Notes under the pieces: generated by a model | What the model was told of the DNA's origin: nothing | The model's input: only the letters and a program-made list of their open reading frames with translations | Databases searched by the model: none | Origin: JANPPS01 sp965246925 | GTDB lineage: Bacteria; Pseudomonadota; Alphaproteobacteria; Acetobacterales; Acetobacteraceae | NCBI GenBank assembly: GCA_965246925.1 | Contig: OZ251994.1 | Location: 620,001 to 684,000 of the forward strand | DNA length: 64,000 nucleotides | Direction: 5' to 3' | Translations under genes and position numbers: made by a program | Part shown: positions 34,001 through 43,038 of the stretch, piece after piece | Numbering within the stretch: the first letter of the stretch is position 1 | Layout of the letters: every line of letters begins with the position of its first letter

Positions 34001-36718
34001 GGAGTTCCATTGCCGGTGTACGAGCCGCGCGGTCATTTTCAGGCCCGTTACGGGGTGGCCTTCGCCGTCCAGCGCCAGCAGCTCCGGATCGATCGCGCCC
34101 AGCTGCGGTATGTACCGCGGCACCTTGACGCCCAATACGAAGGGCGGAAGGGCCGTGATGCGCTGCGTGCCGCGCACCTGCATGTCGTCATCGCCGCTGA
34201 CCGTCGCCTCCACCAGGTATTGCCGTGGCTGCGCGGTGGGTCCGAGCGTGGGGTCCAGCGTCAGTTGCGCGGAGCCCCCGGGGTCGGTCTTGGCGTCCCG
34301 GCTCAGCACCGGGGTCGAACGGAACGTGCTGTCGGCCGAAAACCGGCTGTCGCTGCTGAACAGGAAGCCCTCGCGGCCGGGTGGCGACCAAACGTACGGC
34401 GATTGCGTGACCCGCCACTGGATCGGGCGATCGCTCAGCATGCCGCCGGCGTAGAAGCGGGCGAGCAGGTCCACCTGGAATGGCGTGTCGAGCGGCGTCT
34501 TCTCGGGCGCGTTCAGCAGCACCTCGAACGTCGGCAGGCGATACGCCTCGCGCTTCACGGTTACGGCGCCACAGCCCTCACCGTCCTTGGGCACGTATTG
34601 CACGTTGTAGTCGCCGGTGGCCTCGGTCTTGGCGTCGAAGCGGACGTGAAAGCCGCCGGCCTCATCCAGCGCGGCCGGTATGCGCCATTCCTGTTCGCTC
34701 GGGCTGGTGACCAGCACGTCGCCGGGTCCGGATGCCAAGGTCAGCGCGCCGTCCCGGTAGCGGCGGATCATGCCGGCAATCAGCATGGGCTCGTCCGGGC
34801 GGTAGATCGGGCGCTCGGCAAAAACATAGCAAAGCGTGCGCGCGGCCTCACGCCGGGTGGCCAGACTGTCGACCGTGGTCCAGCCCAGCCAGGGCGCGTC
34901 CGGGCGGGTCCAGCTGCCGCTGGCGTATTGCTGGGGGCTGCGGGTGGGCTCCAGCACCAGCGTGTCGGTCGCTTTCACGACCACGATGCGGCGGAGGCCC
35001 GGCGTGTTCAGGTCTTTGTCCCGCGGTAGCACGCCATTCAGCACCCACGCGCCGTCCGGGCCGGTGGTGCCGCGGGCCAATGTCTTGAACGCCTCATCCG
35101 CCGTGCCCTCGAGCCGGATTTCGGCGCCGGGCACCGGGGCGGCGGTCGCGAGCGAGGTGACGAGGAACCGCACGCGGTCCGCCTCCTCGATGGTCGTCAG
35201 CACCAAATCCGTCACCTGCACCCGCATCCATTGCCGGCGTGAGCCGTCGGTGGCGCGAAGGCCCACGAGGTAGGTGCCCGGTTGCTGCGGCCCGGCGATC
35301 TTGGCCAGATGCGGCGCCAAGTCGATGCCGAACTTGGCGTTTACCCCGCCGCGGCGGATAGGCAGGTCAATCAGCGCGCTCACGGCCGGGGTCCCCAGCG
35401 CCCTGATGCGCTCGGCCATATCGTCGGCGGGGATCGGGGCAGCCTCGACGTAGCGCTTCGGCTCGTTGCCCGGTAGCGGCGGCGCTTGATCGTCTTGCGT
35501 GACCAACCCCGCGCGCGGGAACGGCCAGAAGTCGCGCGATAGCGGATCGACCGGCACGATGCGAATGTCCGCCCGGTCATAGCCGAATCCGCGCAAGGGC
35601 GCCATTTGCGGGCCCATCCGCTCGACGATGCCCTGGTTTGCGTCCCAAGCCAGCATGGGGGTGCCAGGCTTGAAGCTGAACCGGGCCAGCGCCGGGACGG
35701 CCAGCACGCGGCCCGCTATGTCCTTCAGCGTGCCGGGTGCCACCGACAAGGAATAGATCGTGCCGGGCGCGAAGGCGCCGTCAAGCCGGAGTTCGCTTTC
35801 GCCCCCGGTGCTGACCGCCAGGTCATCGACAGGCGGTGTTATGCGCAACAGCTCGCGCGCGCGGACGATATCCGGCGTCTCCGGCATGGAGGAGAACTGC
35901 AGGATGAGCCGGCGCGACTTCGGCACGCCCTGCTCCGGGGCGCAAACCGTGGCGCCGTCCTGAGTGGAATGGTTGTAGCCTTCGCCGCAATAGGTGTCGG
36001 TGAGACCAAAGTGTGCTGCGCTACGGAGCGCCAGTTCGAAGCTCGGATCATCGAGGCCGGGCTCATCGGACAGGCGCAGCATGAGGGTGGCCACCCGGCC
36101 ATCCGGCACGGGTCGGCGCAGGGCGATGAGGTAGGTTTGCGGGTCCGATCGCACGGCCCGTTCGAGCGCGCGGATATCGAAATCCTGCGCCGCCAGGCCC
36201 TGGGCCGGGCCACCGCCCTGCGGTTTCAGCTCGATCGACAACAGCCGGTGGAGCGCGGCTTCATCCACCGGCTCCGGAAAGGTGAGGGCAATAGTATCGA
36301 GGCTGGCGGCGCCGTTGCCGCCGTCGCTGGGGCCGGTGGAGACCGGCAGCGGCAGCAGCGGTATGAGGCTGGTGCGGATGCCGGCGAGGGTGATGGTTTC
36401 CCGCCGTAGAGGCGCCCAAGGCTCGGCCGGGCGGAACTGCAGAGTGCGGCGGCCGAGCCAAGTCCAGGCACCGGGATGCGCGGGTTCGAGTGTGACGAAG
36501 CGGTCCGGATTGTCCTCGGCGCCGCCCTGGGCTGGGCCGGTATCGGCATCCATCAGAATGGTAATGGGGTCCCAGCTGCGCAGGAACCGCTCCGGCAGCA
36601 CATGAGCCCCGTCGGTGCGCTGCAAGCGGTCGAGCTGGGGTGGGGCTTGGGCGAAGGCGGGCATGGCAAGGAGCACCAGGCCGGCGACCGCGGCGATCAT
36701 CGAGAATCGAACGCTCAT
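31043..36718 (-). CDS. bacterial alpha-2-macroglobulin (YfhM/MagD-like), thioester cysteine absent
   Basis: This 1891-aa secreted protein has the architecture of bacterial alpha-2-macroglobulins: repeated MG beta domains, a bait region, the A2M domain (FYEPRVKFGPDGTARVHVKLPDSLT) and an alpha-helical TED domain from about residue 1400. It has a plain signal peptide (LVLLAMPAFAQA) with no lipobox, so it is probably soluble in the periplasm, unlike E. coli YfhM. Where thioester types have GCxEQ, this protein reads GGPEQ (Gly at about 1422). It thus cannot form a covalent thioester trap and resembles the MagD-type subgroup. Its ATG overlaps the preceding gene's stop (ATGA), and it is followed by pbpC. 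It likely binds invading proteases near the cell wall. Confidence 0.92.
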   Translation of the reverse strand: MSVRFSMIAAVAGLVLLAMPAFAQAPPQLDRLQRTDGAHVLPERFLRSWDPITILMDADTGPAQGGAEDNPDRFVTLEPAHPGAWTWLGRRTLQFRPAEPWAPLRRETITLAGIRTSLIPLLPLPVSTGPSDGGNGAASLDTIALTFPEPVDEAALHRLLSIELKPQGGGPAQGLAAQDFDIRALERAVRSDPQTYLIALRRPVPDGRVATLMLRLSDEPGLDDPSFELALRSAAHFGLTDTYCGEGYNHSTQDGATVCAPEQGVPKSRRLILQFSSMPETPDIVRARELLRITPPVDDLAVSTGGESELRLDGAFAPGTIYSLSVAPGTLKDIAGRVLAVPALARFSFKPGTPMLAWDANQGIVERMGPQMAPLRGFGYDRADIRIVPVDPLSRDFWPFPRAGLVTQDDQAPPLPGNEPKRYVEAAPIPADDMAERIRALGTPAVSALIDLPIRRGGVNAKFGIDLAPHLAKIAGPQQPGTYLVGLRATDGSRRQWMRVQVTDLVLTTIEEADRVRFLVTSLATAAPVPGAEIRLEGTADEAFKTLARGTTGPDGAWVLNGVLPRDKDLNTPGLRRIVVVKATDTLVLEPTRSPQQYASGSWTRPDAPWLGWTTVDSLATRREAARTLCYVFAERPIYRPDEPMLIAGMIRRYRDGALTLASGPGDVLVTSPSEQEWRIPAALDEAGGFHVRFDAKTEATGDYNVQYVPKDGEGCGAVTVKREAYRLPTFEVLLNAPEKTPLDTPFQVDLLARFYAGGMLSDRPIQWRVTQSPYVWSPPGREGFLFSSDSRFSADSTFRSTPVLSRDAKTDPGGSAQLTLDPTLGPTAQPRQYLVEATVSGDDDMQVRGTQRITALPPFVLGVKVPRYIPQLGAIDPELLALDGEGHPVTGLKMTARLVHRQWNSVLQASDFAQGSAKYQTQIIDETVAERQVTSGAEPIPMHFGVSEAGVYLVELEAEDKVGRKQLVRVDLFTAGDTPVTWSRPPAQTVTVSTDKDSYAPGETASLLIQSPFQTARALAVVEEPEGRFRTEWFDIVNGYGRYMVPIRRLQAPRLSVHFLIMRGRLPGGAAGPFDQGKPITVAATKNVIVRPVEQQLRVTFDAPESARPAQEIDLVLHMADGLGKPVSGEATVWLVDQAVLALAKEQPLDPLPAFLVERPSKMAARDTRNMAFGILPLTENPGGDENGDGGLENITVRKNFTPVPFYEPRVKFGPDGTARVHVKLPDSLTIFMLRAKAISGPDRFGYGTGQLKVRQPIVAQPALPRFVRPGDSFMAGLIGRVVEGPGGAGHTAISLDNLTVQGPSEQNFAWDGARPARVNYTVTVPDPAPGTTTARVRFLLQRVSDKVGDAVQIDLPIRPDRPVVHRRDLLSTGPNGLDLPALTEAARPATYLRQVTVASDPEVVKLVAGLGALVRFPVGGPEQRMSLAIGELALLPFSPLIDAAGLRARIAGDVASAITAVKQATDDDGLVAFWPKTPGSVWLTARAYRMLVAADRAGQPVDKPMLERMAKVLTASLRSDYPHLTDAWQDFERVSALIALADGGKLAADYAAELARRAQMMPTGSVGEIASVLSRLPARDSQLLAQVMAVLWDRVNVLSRDGRPAYGGLTDAYAGKQILPSEARSLALILQGAATATPDDPRLTVLKTGLVGLADGQGWGCTCATAEALRALAATWRAPPRAVPVSIGATTGGLDGTHPLLTVSSTKPGPTHVNGTPGLAVMAATDYVPAQPGYQASATQAGFALTRTYYKVLTGAPMQVLEPTDGVLTLQAGDVVEEVDELISPGLRAHVALKLPMPAGLEPLNPALATATADAAPSGAPTVPPSWSGYGDDEVVHVWLSLPGGPAVLRTRLRATIAGTYTAPPATAEMLYQAGITGSTAGLRIIVNP

Positions 36719-39700
36719 CGCGAAGGCTCCTGCGGCTTCATGCCGGCGAGTTCCAAGTAGGTTTGTGCCACGTCCGGCGGTGGGCCGTGGTGCTGCGGCG
36801 TGATGCCGACGATCGCGGGGCGGAGCGTCGTGGCCGGTGCATCGGCGGGTATGCGCGCCTCCAGCACGTAGCGGCCGGGTGGCAGCGTGCGCAGTTGCGC
36901 CACGCCCACACCCAGCACGGCGCCACCGCCATCCATGAGGCGCACCTCCGCCCGGTCCGGCTCGGCCCGGATGCCGATGCCGGCCGTCGCGGCCTCCCGT
37001 AGAATGAAGCCGAACGCGGCGCTGCCGCCGGGGGCGACGACCACCGCCTCGCCCAGGCCCTCACGCGCCGGGCGAATCGGCTCGGCCGAAAGCGTCAGCG
37101 TGCCCGACAGGTCGCCGTCATGGGGCGAGTTGACGGTAAGCGTGGCGGGACCGGGCGGCAGGGCGCGGTGCAGCTCGGCGCCGGCGGCAAACAATTCGGG
37201 CGGGCCGCCCAGGCCGAGTAGTACCGGTGCCGTCGTGGTAGCGTGCAAGAGGGATGGCGCGTCCAGGGTAAGCGTCAGCGCCATGGTTGGGCCCCGCATA
37301 GGGATCGTTCCCGGCAGTGAGACGGTCTGCGGACTGATCCCGGGCCAGGGTGAAACGCCGGGGTGGGCGAGAGACAAAATGACGGCGCCTGGCCCATGCG
37401 TCACCACCACGCGACCCGGCACGGCAGCATCGACGCTGCGGCCGCGGAGGACACGCCCGTCCTCACCGAGCCACGTCAGCGACGCATCGCCTGCCACCAC
37501 GATCTGCCCTGGCGCCGTCCGACGCTCGAACGAGCCTGCGGCGCCGTAAAAACGTTTCACGATGGTGTTCGCGGCGAGGGTACCGGCGAGTACGCTGGTC
37601 CAAGCCAACGTGACCGGTGCGGGTCCGCTGCCGCTGTTGACCAGCAGCAACGGACTTTCCGCAAATACTGTTCGCGTGACCGGGCCGGCGCCGGTCCAGA
37701 TGGCGGCGCCACCCAAGACGCCTGTGCCGGCGGCCAGGCTCGCGGTCACCTCGCCGGGCCCGGGCAGGCGCACGGGCAGGGCCGAGCGGGGCGGAAGCGT
37801 GGCCGTAAAGCCGGGCTCCAGTGGCCGTTCCGGCAGGGGTGCGAGATCGAGCAGCGTGGTCTGAACCCGCAGCGCCCCGCCCTCCCCTGCCCCGCCCTCC
37901 AATGCATTGTGCACCGCCACTTGTTCGCCCTGCGCCAAAGCGCTGCCACTGGCGATGGCGCCGGTGGCGAATGCCGGCTGACCGAGGCCGCTTTCAGCCA
38001 GCCAGACCGGCACGCCCCGCGGCGTCTGACTCGCGATCAGCGTCGCGGTGGCGCCCGGGGCCAGCGTCACGGCCCGCATGCTGCCCAGCAAGGGCGCAAG
38101 CGTGACCGGGCCGGGCGTGCGGCTCAACAGCCAGAGCGTATCGGTCTGTGGCGCCACCTGGCCTTCCGCCAGTGCCGCCGCGGCGCCGGGCAGGCTCACG
38201 GCCAAAAGGCTGCCCCGATCCAGCGTGCGCACGGTCAGGCCGTCCAATTTGAGGCGTGCCGCCGCGATCGGTTGCGGGAAACCGTCCAGCGCCGCAAGCG
38301 TCACCAACTCACCCTGCGGCTCCGCCATGACGGCACGAGCGGCCAGGCGGGCCGGGGCGGGCCCGCCGTCCACGGCCCAGGCCTGCAACCGCCAGGCACG
38401 GGCATCACCATCCGCCAGCGCCGCCACGAGAGGGGCACGGCCTTGATCCTGGGCCACGACGCGCCAGCCCTCGCCGTTCTGGCGCTCGAGCGACAGGACG
38501 TATGAGGCCTCCGCGGCGGCCTGCGCGATCAGCAACGCGCCCGGTTCCGGCTGCTGCAGCGTGAGGACGTGCACACCCTCCCCGGTCAGCGACCCGGCGG
38601 TGGCCGGGGCCGGGGCCGGTGGAAGGGAGGCAGGCAGGGCTAGGCTCAGCTCGACCGTAGGCTTCGCGTCGTCATCGCTGGCGCCGGCCTGGGCGCTTCG
38701 GGCCGCCGGCGCGTCCGGCGCTGACTGCGTATCCTGACCTTCTTGATCCGGCTTGGCATCATCCGCCTTGGTATCATCCGCCTGGGCCTCATCGGTCTGT
38801 CCGGTTTCGAGCGCTGCCACGCCTGGATCCCGGGGCGTGGCCACCCCGTCCGGCGCCGACGCGGCGGCCAGGTCTAGCCGGTATGCGCCCGGCGGCAGCA
38901 GGCGGGACAGCGCCAGATCCCACCCATCCTCCCGCGCGCCCACTCGGTCTATCTCCGTCCCATCGGCCCGGCGCAGCACGGCTTTGACCGGCGTGTGCCC
39001 GAACGTCGTAAGATCGACGACCCCAGGAGCGGCAAGGCTGAACGGGGTGCTGCTGGGTAGCGTCACGGTGCGCGAAGGGCCGGGCTGCAGCTCGTCCGTG
39101 TGGAGCGCGACGGTGTACTCCAGCCGGTCGTTCCGGCCGAGGCTGGTGGCGTCCACGCGATACTGTCCGGCTTCGAGCGTCCCAGTCCAGGATTTAGTGA
39201 CTCGCGCCACCGGGCGGGCCTCGGCGGACGCGCCGTCTGGACGCAACTCGGCCACCATGCCGCCGCTTACATCGAGCGTCGCGTGGGCTGGCCCAGCCAG
39301 CACGAACGTCCAGCGGTCCGGGGTGCGCGGATCGGCGCGGCCCGGCGGCTCGAGCCAGGTTGCGGACTGGGCGGCCTCGAAAGGCAGCCGATGCGGGCCG
39401 TGCCCGGTGATGCGCCGCTCCTCCAGTATAGGTGTAAGCCGGGCCGATACCTGATGGGCGACGGCCGCGGGCGAAATGATAAGGCGGTACTCGCCCGCCT
39501 CCAGCTTCTGTTCCAATGTCGTGAGTTCACCCGGCTTGGTCAGCGGCCAGCCCTCGGCATCGTCCAGTCGGGCGGTCAATTTGGCGTCAAGGCCGGTCAG
39601 CTCCAGCGTGTAGCGCCCGGCTTGGCTGACATGGATGGGGAAACGGACGCCGCTGCCCGCGGACAGGCTAGCGCGGACGGCGGCGCCCGGCACGAGCGTG

Positions 39701-42138
39701 GCGCCGTCCAGTAACGGCGCCGGACTGACCATTACCTGACCGTGCCCGGAGGAACCGGCGGCCTTGATATCGACCCGGTAGCGGCCGGCGCGTAGCCAGC
39801 GCTGGATCAGCATATTCTGGCCAACGCCGTTCGCGACACCCTCGTCCAGCGCCGGATTGAACGCGTTGGCGAGGTGGCCTTCGGTTCGAAGGCGGCCGCC
39901 GGTTTCGACGCGGAAAAGCCCGCCCTCGGTCAAATCCAGCGTGACGCCACGCTGTTCGTTTTCGGCCAGATCGAACGGTAACGGGGTGCCGGGCCGAAGG
40001 GTGGCGGTGGCGCCCGGGGCCGGAGGCGCCGGCACGGGCGGGTAGGGCGCTGGAGTCCTGCGCCAGGCCAGCACAACCGTGCGCGGCTTATCGGCCGGAG
40101 GGATCGTGATCCGGCGGGCACCGGCTCCCACCTCGGACGCAGGCTCGTCCAGTACGGCCAGCGGCCCCTCACCCATGATCTGCGCTGCCAGCGTGCCGCC
40201 AGGTGCCACCGTCACGGGCACCACCAGCTTGGGGCCGCCAGCGGCCTGCGTCAGCATAAGGGGGCCCGCGGCTAGGTTGACCGGGGATGGCCGGGCCGAC
40301 AGGCCGGTCATGGACCCGGGTGCGGTCTGCGACAGCAGCGTCAGGGTCTGGCCGGGGCCAACTGCTTGCAAGCCGAGCGGGATGACCGGATCGGGCGGCA
40401 GCGGGAGCGCAAGCGGCGGGGTGGCGCCGGGCGCGCCCAAGGTCACGTCGACGGCGCCGGCCGCGCCCGGCTTCGGGGCCAGGCGCATGACGTAGTAATT
40501 GGCCGGCACGTCGTAGCGCGGGCCGCCGCCCGGGTCGGTCGCAAGCGGCTGCCCGGTGCTGCGCAGCGCTACCGGGCCGCCCGTGCTGTTCTGAAACAGC
40601 AGCGCGGTGGGGCCACGCAGGTTGAAGCGCTGCCGCCAGGCCGATCCGGGGGTAAGCACCGGGACGGTGCTGGCCACGATCTTGGCCGGCTCCCGCCCAT
40701 CGCCGCGCAGCAATTGCAGCGTAGGCGGCACCTCGTCCCCACCGGCGCCCGAAGCGATGGCGCTCATCCAATACGTGCCGGGCTTTCGCACTGACGCGAA
40801 GCCCGTAGGCTCGGTCGCACGCAGGGTGAAGGGCTGCCCGGCGCGCCCGGTGATCTCCACGAGGGCCGCGCTGCCCGGAGCGGCCTCCATCACGACTTGC
40901 GGCTCACGTGACGTGCGCGTCAGTCCCTTGGTGTCCATGCCGAGCCGGAGCGTGGCTTCGGAAGGCTTTGGCAGGTCCAGCCGGAAACGCCCCGCATAGG
41001 CCGGGACAGCGTACGCCTCACTGCCGAATGGGCCGATGGTGCCGGCGGTCCAGCCCTCGGCCAAGGTGTCCTGTAGGCCGGCGCGCAACAGGAAGGGTTG
41101 CGCGGATGCGCCGTCCGTCCACGGTAGGGCCGGACCGCCATAGGCGGTGACCAGGTATGTGCCAGGCTCCGCCACACCTTCGAGCAGCAGGCGGGTCAGG
41201 GGGTGCCCGGGCTCAGGCTCGATCGAAATAGCGTCGGGCTCCAGCGCTGCAAGCTCGCGTCCGGCGCGCCAAAGGCGGAGACTGGCCAGGCTGCGCCCGG
41301 CGGCTTCGATCCTAACCTGACCGGAGGGCGGGACGAGGAGCCAGAACGACCGTTGCTGTTTGTCGGTAAGCGGAGCGGCGAAAGTTTGCCCCGGTGGCGG
41401 AAGCGCGCGGGGCGGCGCAGCGTCCTGGAAGGCGGCAGCCTCGAGCGTTACCGTCTCATGCGCGTCCTTGTCCGGCAGCGTGCGCAAGCGATACGTTCCG
41501 GCGTCGAGCAGGACGTCCATCCTGCCGTCTCTGACGCCCGCCTCACCGGACACTTCGGACGGACCGGTCATCATGTCCACCAGCTGCAATCCGGTGCCGG
41601 ATTTGCTGTGCGCCATGAGGGCAAAGCGCCCAGCGCTGGTGACGATGAGCGTCGCCGTCTGTTGCGAGCCGGTCAGCGCCGCAGGCTCAACCCGTGCGCC
41701 GGGGGCGGTTGGAACGTAGGCCGGAAAGCTAGGGCCCGGAGATGCCTGGAGGGTAGTATTTTGGGGCGGAGTGACTTGCGGCGGAGTGACTTGGGGCGGA
41801 GTGACTTGGGGCTGTGCGGTCTGGGCCTGGGTTGGTGCTAGTTCAGCCAGCCGCGCCGAGAGCTGCCGGGTCAAGCACGCCTCCAAGCCCCCCGACGGCA
41901 CGGCACATGCGGTATCGCGCGCGCGGATCCAGCGTAGCGTATCCTGCTTGAGCGCTCCAGCCCGCTCCGGCTGCCGTGCTGTGGCTTCGGCGTACGCGAT
42001 GGCAACCTGCCGGTCGAGCCCGATCAGGGCGGGGGATGCGCATATGGCCTTCTCGACCGGCGTGCGGGCCTTCGTGCAGTCGATCCCCTGAGCGTGCCCG
42101 GCCGTGGCGATCAGAGTGAGAAGCAGAACACGCCGCAC
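36715..42138 (-). CDS. giant secreted protein with LprI-like N-terminus and repeated beta domains
   Basis: The 1807-aa product opens with a signal peptide and a DUF1311/LprI-like domain (residues 20-95: DCTKA...EKAICASPALIGLDRQVAIAYAEA spread over the region, four Cys), a fold linked to lysozyme inhibition. A Pro-rich linker with QVTPP repeats follows. Then comes a very long array of beta-sandwich segments, each ending in a G-x-Y-x-[LV] strand, for example AGTYRLRTLP (216), PGTYLVTAYG (329), AGRYRVDIKA (787), AGEYRLIISP (882) and PGRYVLEARI (1756), reminiscent of pre-peptidase C-terminal domains. An acidic linker lies near 1100-1160. The GTG start at 42138 is the first available. It overlaps the alpha-2-macroglobulin gene by 4 nt, so both are co-translated. 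I know no named family for the full protein. Confidence 0.85.
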   Translation of the reverse strand: MRRVLLLTLIATAGHAQGIDCTKARTPVEKAICASPALIGLDRQVAIAYAEATARQPERAGALKQDTLRWIRARDTACAVPSGGLEACLTRQLSARLAELAPTQAQTAQPQVTPPQVTPPQVTPPQNTTLQASPGPSFPAYVPTAPGARVEPAALTGSQQTATLIVTSAGRFALMAHSKSGTGLQLVDMMTGPSEVSGEAGVRDGRMDVLLDAGTYRLRTLPDKDAHETVTLEAAAFQDAAPPRALPPPGQTFAAPLTDKQQRSFWLLVPPSGQVRIEAAGRSLASLRLWRAGRELAALEPDAISIEPEPGHPLTRLLLEGVAEPGTYLVTAYGGPALPWTDGASAQPFLLRAGLQDTLAEGWTAGTIGPFGSEAYAVPAYAGRFRLDLPKPSEATLRLGMDTKGLTRTSREPQVVMEAAPGSAALVEITGRAGQPFTLRATEPTGFASVRKPGTYWMSAIASGAGGDEVPPTLQLLRGDGREPAKIVASTVPVLTPGSAWRQRFNLRGPTALLFQNSTGGPVALRSTGQPLATDPGGGPRYDVPANYYVMRLAPKPGAAGAVDVTLGAPGATPPLALPLPPDPVIPLGLQAVGPGQTLTLLSQTAPGSMTGLSARPSPVNLAAGPLMLTQAAGGPKLVVPVTVAPGGTLAAQIMGEGPLAVLDEPASEVGAGARRITIPPADKPRTVVLAWRRTPAPYPPVPAPPAPGATATLRPGTPLPFDLAENEQRGVTLDLTEGGLFRVETGGRLRTEGHLANAFNPALDEGVANGVGQNMLIQRWLRAGRYRVDIKAAGSSGHGQVMVSPAPLLDGATLVPGAAVRASLSAGSGVRFPIHVSQAGRYTLELTGLDAKLTARLDDAEGWPLTKPGELTTLEQKLEAGEYRLIISPAAVAHQVSARLTPILEERRITGHGPHRLPFEAAQSATWLEPPGRADPRTPDRWTFVLAGPAHATLDVSGGMVAELRPDGASAEARPVARVTKSWTGTLEAGQYRVDATSLGRNDRLEYTVALHTDELQPGPSRTVTLPSSTPFSLAAPGVVDLTTFGHTPVKAVLRRADGTEIDRVGAREDGWDLALSRLLPPGAYRLDLAAASAPDGVATPRDPGVAALETGQTDEAQADDTKADDAKPDQEGQDTQSAPDAPAARSAQAGASDDDAKPTVELSLALPASLPPAPAPATAGSLTGEGVHVLTLQQPEPGALLIAQAAAEASYVLSLERQNGEGWRVVAQDQGRAPLVAALADGDARAWRLQAWAVDGGPAPARLAARAVMAEPQGELVTLAALDGFPQPIAAARLKLDGLTVRTLDRGSLLAVSLPGAAAALAEGQVAPQTDTLWLLSRTPGPVTLAPLLGSMRAVTLAPGATATLIASQTPRGVPVWLAESGLGQPAFATGAIASGSALAQGEQVAVHNALEGGAGEGGALRVQTTLLDLAPLPERPLEPGFTATLPPRSALPVRLPGPGEVTASLAAGTGVLGGAAIWTGAGPVTRTVFAESPLLLVNSGSGPAPVTLAWTSVLAGTLAANTIVKRFYGAAGSFERRTAPGQIVVAGDASLTWLGEDGRVLRGRSVDAAVPGRVVVTHGPGAVILSLAHPGVSPWPGISPQTVSLPGTIPMRGPTMALTLTLDAPSLLHATTTAPVLLGLGGPPELFAAGAELHRALPPGPATLTVNSPHDGDLSGTLTLSAEPIRPAREGLGEAVVVAPGGSAAFGFILREAATAGIGIRAEPDRAEVRLMDGGGAVLGVGVAQLRTLPPGRYVLEARIPADAPATTLRPAIVGITPQHHGPPPDVAQTYLELAGMKPQEPSR
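41765..41809. repeat. three tandem 15-bp repeats coding QVTPP
   Basis: GGCGGAGTGACTTGS occurs three times without gaps (41765-41779, 41780-41794, 41795-41809), with one base difference in the first. It encodes Q-V-T-P-P units in the linker after the LprI-like domain of the giant protein. Near-identical units suggest recent slippage and possible length variation between strains. Confidence 0.85.
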
Positions 42139-42280
42139 GCCATCCGACCCCTGTCACTATGTAGCGGAACAGTGGCATGCCCGGGTCAGGCAGGAAAGGC
42201 CCGGCGGCTGTCCGGCGACACCGATCTTGCAGTCCGGCGGCGTCCGGGCCAAACCTCCCCGGCTTACCGGGGAACCTTAG

Positions 42281-42679
42281 ATGCGCCGCTCACCGATTTG
42301 GCTTGCCTGGGCCGCCGGCCTAATCCTTGCCGCGCTGGTTTATGCAGTCGGGCCGGAGCTTTTTATGTTCCGGTTGATGGACAATCTCAACCTGCTGGCG
42401 TGGCGCCTGGGCGAAGCGCTGGAGGCCATTCCGCAGCTGACGCTTGACGCCGTGCGCGCGCTGGCGATCGGCCTCTATGCCACATTCGTCGTGCTGGCCC
42501 TGGCCGTGCTGCGGCGGGGCGGACGAGCCCGCGGGGCGCTGGTATGGATCACGCTGCTGTTCCTGATCATCGCGGGTGGCGCCGGACGCAGTAATGCGAG
42601 CGCGCGTTGGACGGCCGCGCTGATCATCGTCGGCGTTGGCGCGGTATCGATGACCAGCCGGCTTCAGCGCCTGCCCTAG
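42281..42679 (+). CDS. small membrane protein of unknown function
   Basis: The 132-aa product has three hydrophobic helices: WLAWAAGLILAALVYAVG at the N-terminus, LAIGLYATFVVLALAVL in the middle and WITLLFLIIAGGAG, followed by WTAALIIVGVGAVSM. An amphipathic segment links the first two. A GGGGAACC ribosome-binding site precedes the ATG. It is divergent from the giant-protein operon, and its stop codon interlocks with the stop of the next reverse-strand gene. No family was recognised. Confidence 0.7.
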   Translation: MRRSPIWLAWAAGLILAALVYAVGPELFMFRLMDNLNLLAWRLGEALEAIPQLTLDAVRALAIGLYATFVVLALAVLRRGGRARGALVWITLLFLIIAGGAGRSNASARWTAALIIVGVGAVSMTSRLQRLP

Positions 42680-43038
42680 ACCGGTAGAGCGGCCAGCGCC
42701 TGCGACACGGTCCGTGTCACCGTCAGGTCCTGCCCGGTGCGGCAGCACCACGTGACGACACCCTGACCGGACCGGGTGACCCCCCAGCGCGACCAGGGGT
42801 CTGACCCCACGTAGATCAGTGCGAACGAGGCCCGGTCCGGCCCGGCGCCTCGCATGCCGGGCTCGACCTCTAGCCGCGCGACCCGGGACCGGTTCGACCA
42901 CAGCATCAAATCGATCCGGTCCTGCATGGTAAACAGGATGTCGTCCTCGTCCCGCACCCGTGGCGTGAAAGCCAGGATGACGGCGCCCTGTTGTGCGAGC
43001 GTCGAGAGGGGAGGCGGAGCGTTCGATCGAGCATACAT
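42676..43038 (-). CDS. hypothetical soluble protein
   Basis: The 120-aa product begins MYARSNAPPP; the 28-residue upstream extension (to 43122) is Asn/Pro-rich and unlikely. Recognisable texture includes DRIDLMLWSNRSRVARLEVEPG and SFALIYVGSDPWSRWGVTRSG, suggesting a beta-rich fold, but I know no family. Its TAG shares the CTAG palindrome with the stop of the convergent membrane-protein gene. Confidence 0.55.
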   Translation of the reverse strand: MYARSNAPPPLSTLAQQGAVILAFTPRVRDEDDILFTMQDRIDLMLWSNRSRVARLEVEPGMRGAGPDRASFALIYVGSDPWSRWGVTRSGQGVVTWCCRTGQDLTVTRTVSQALAALPV

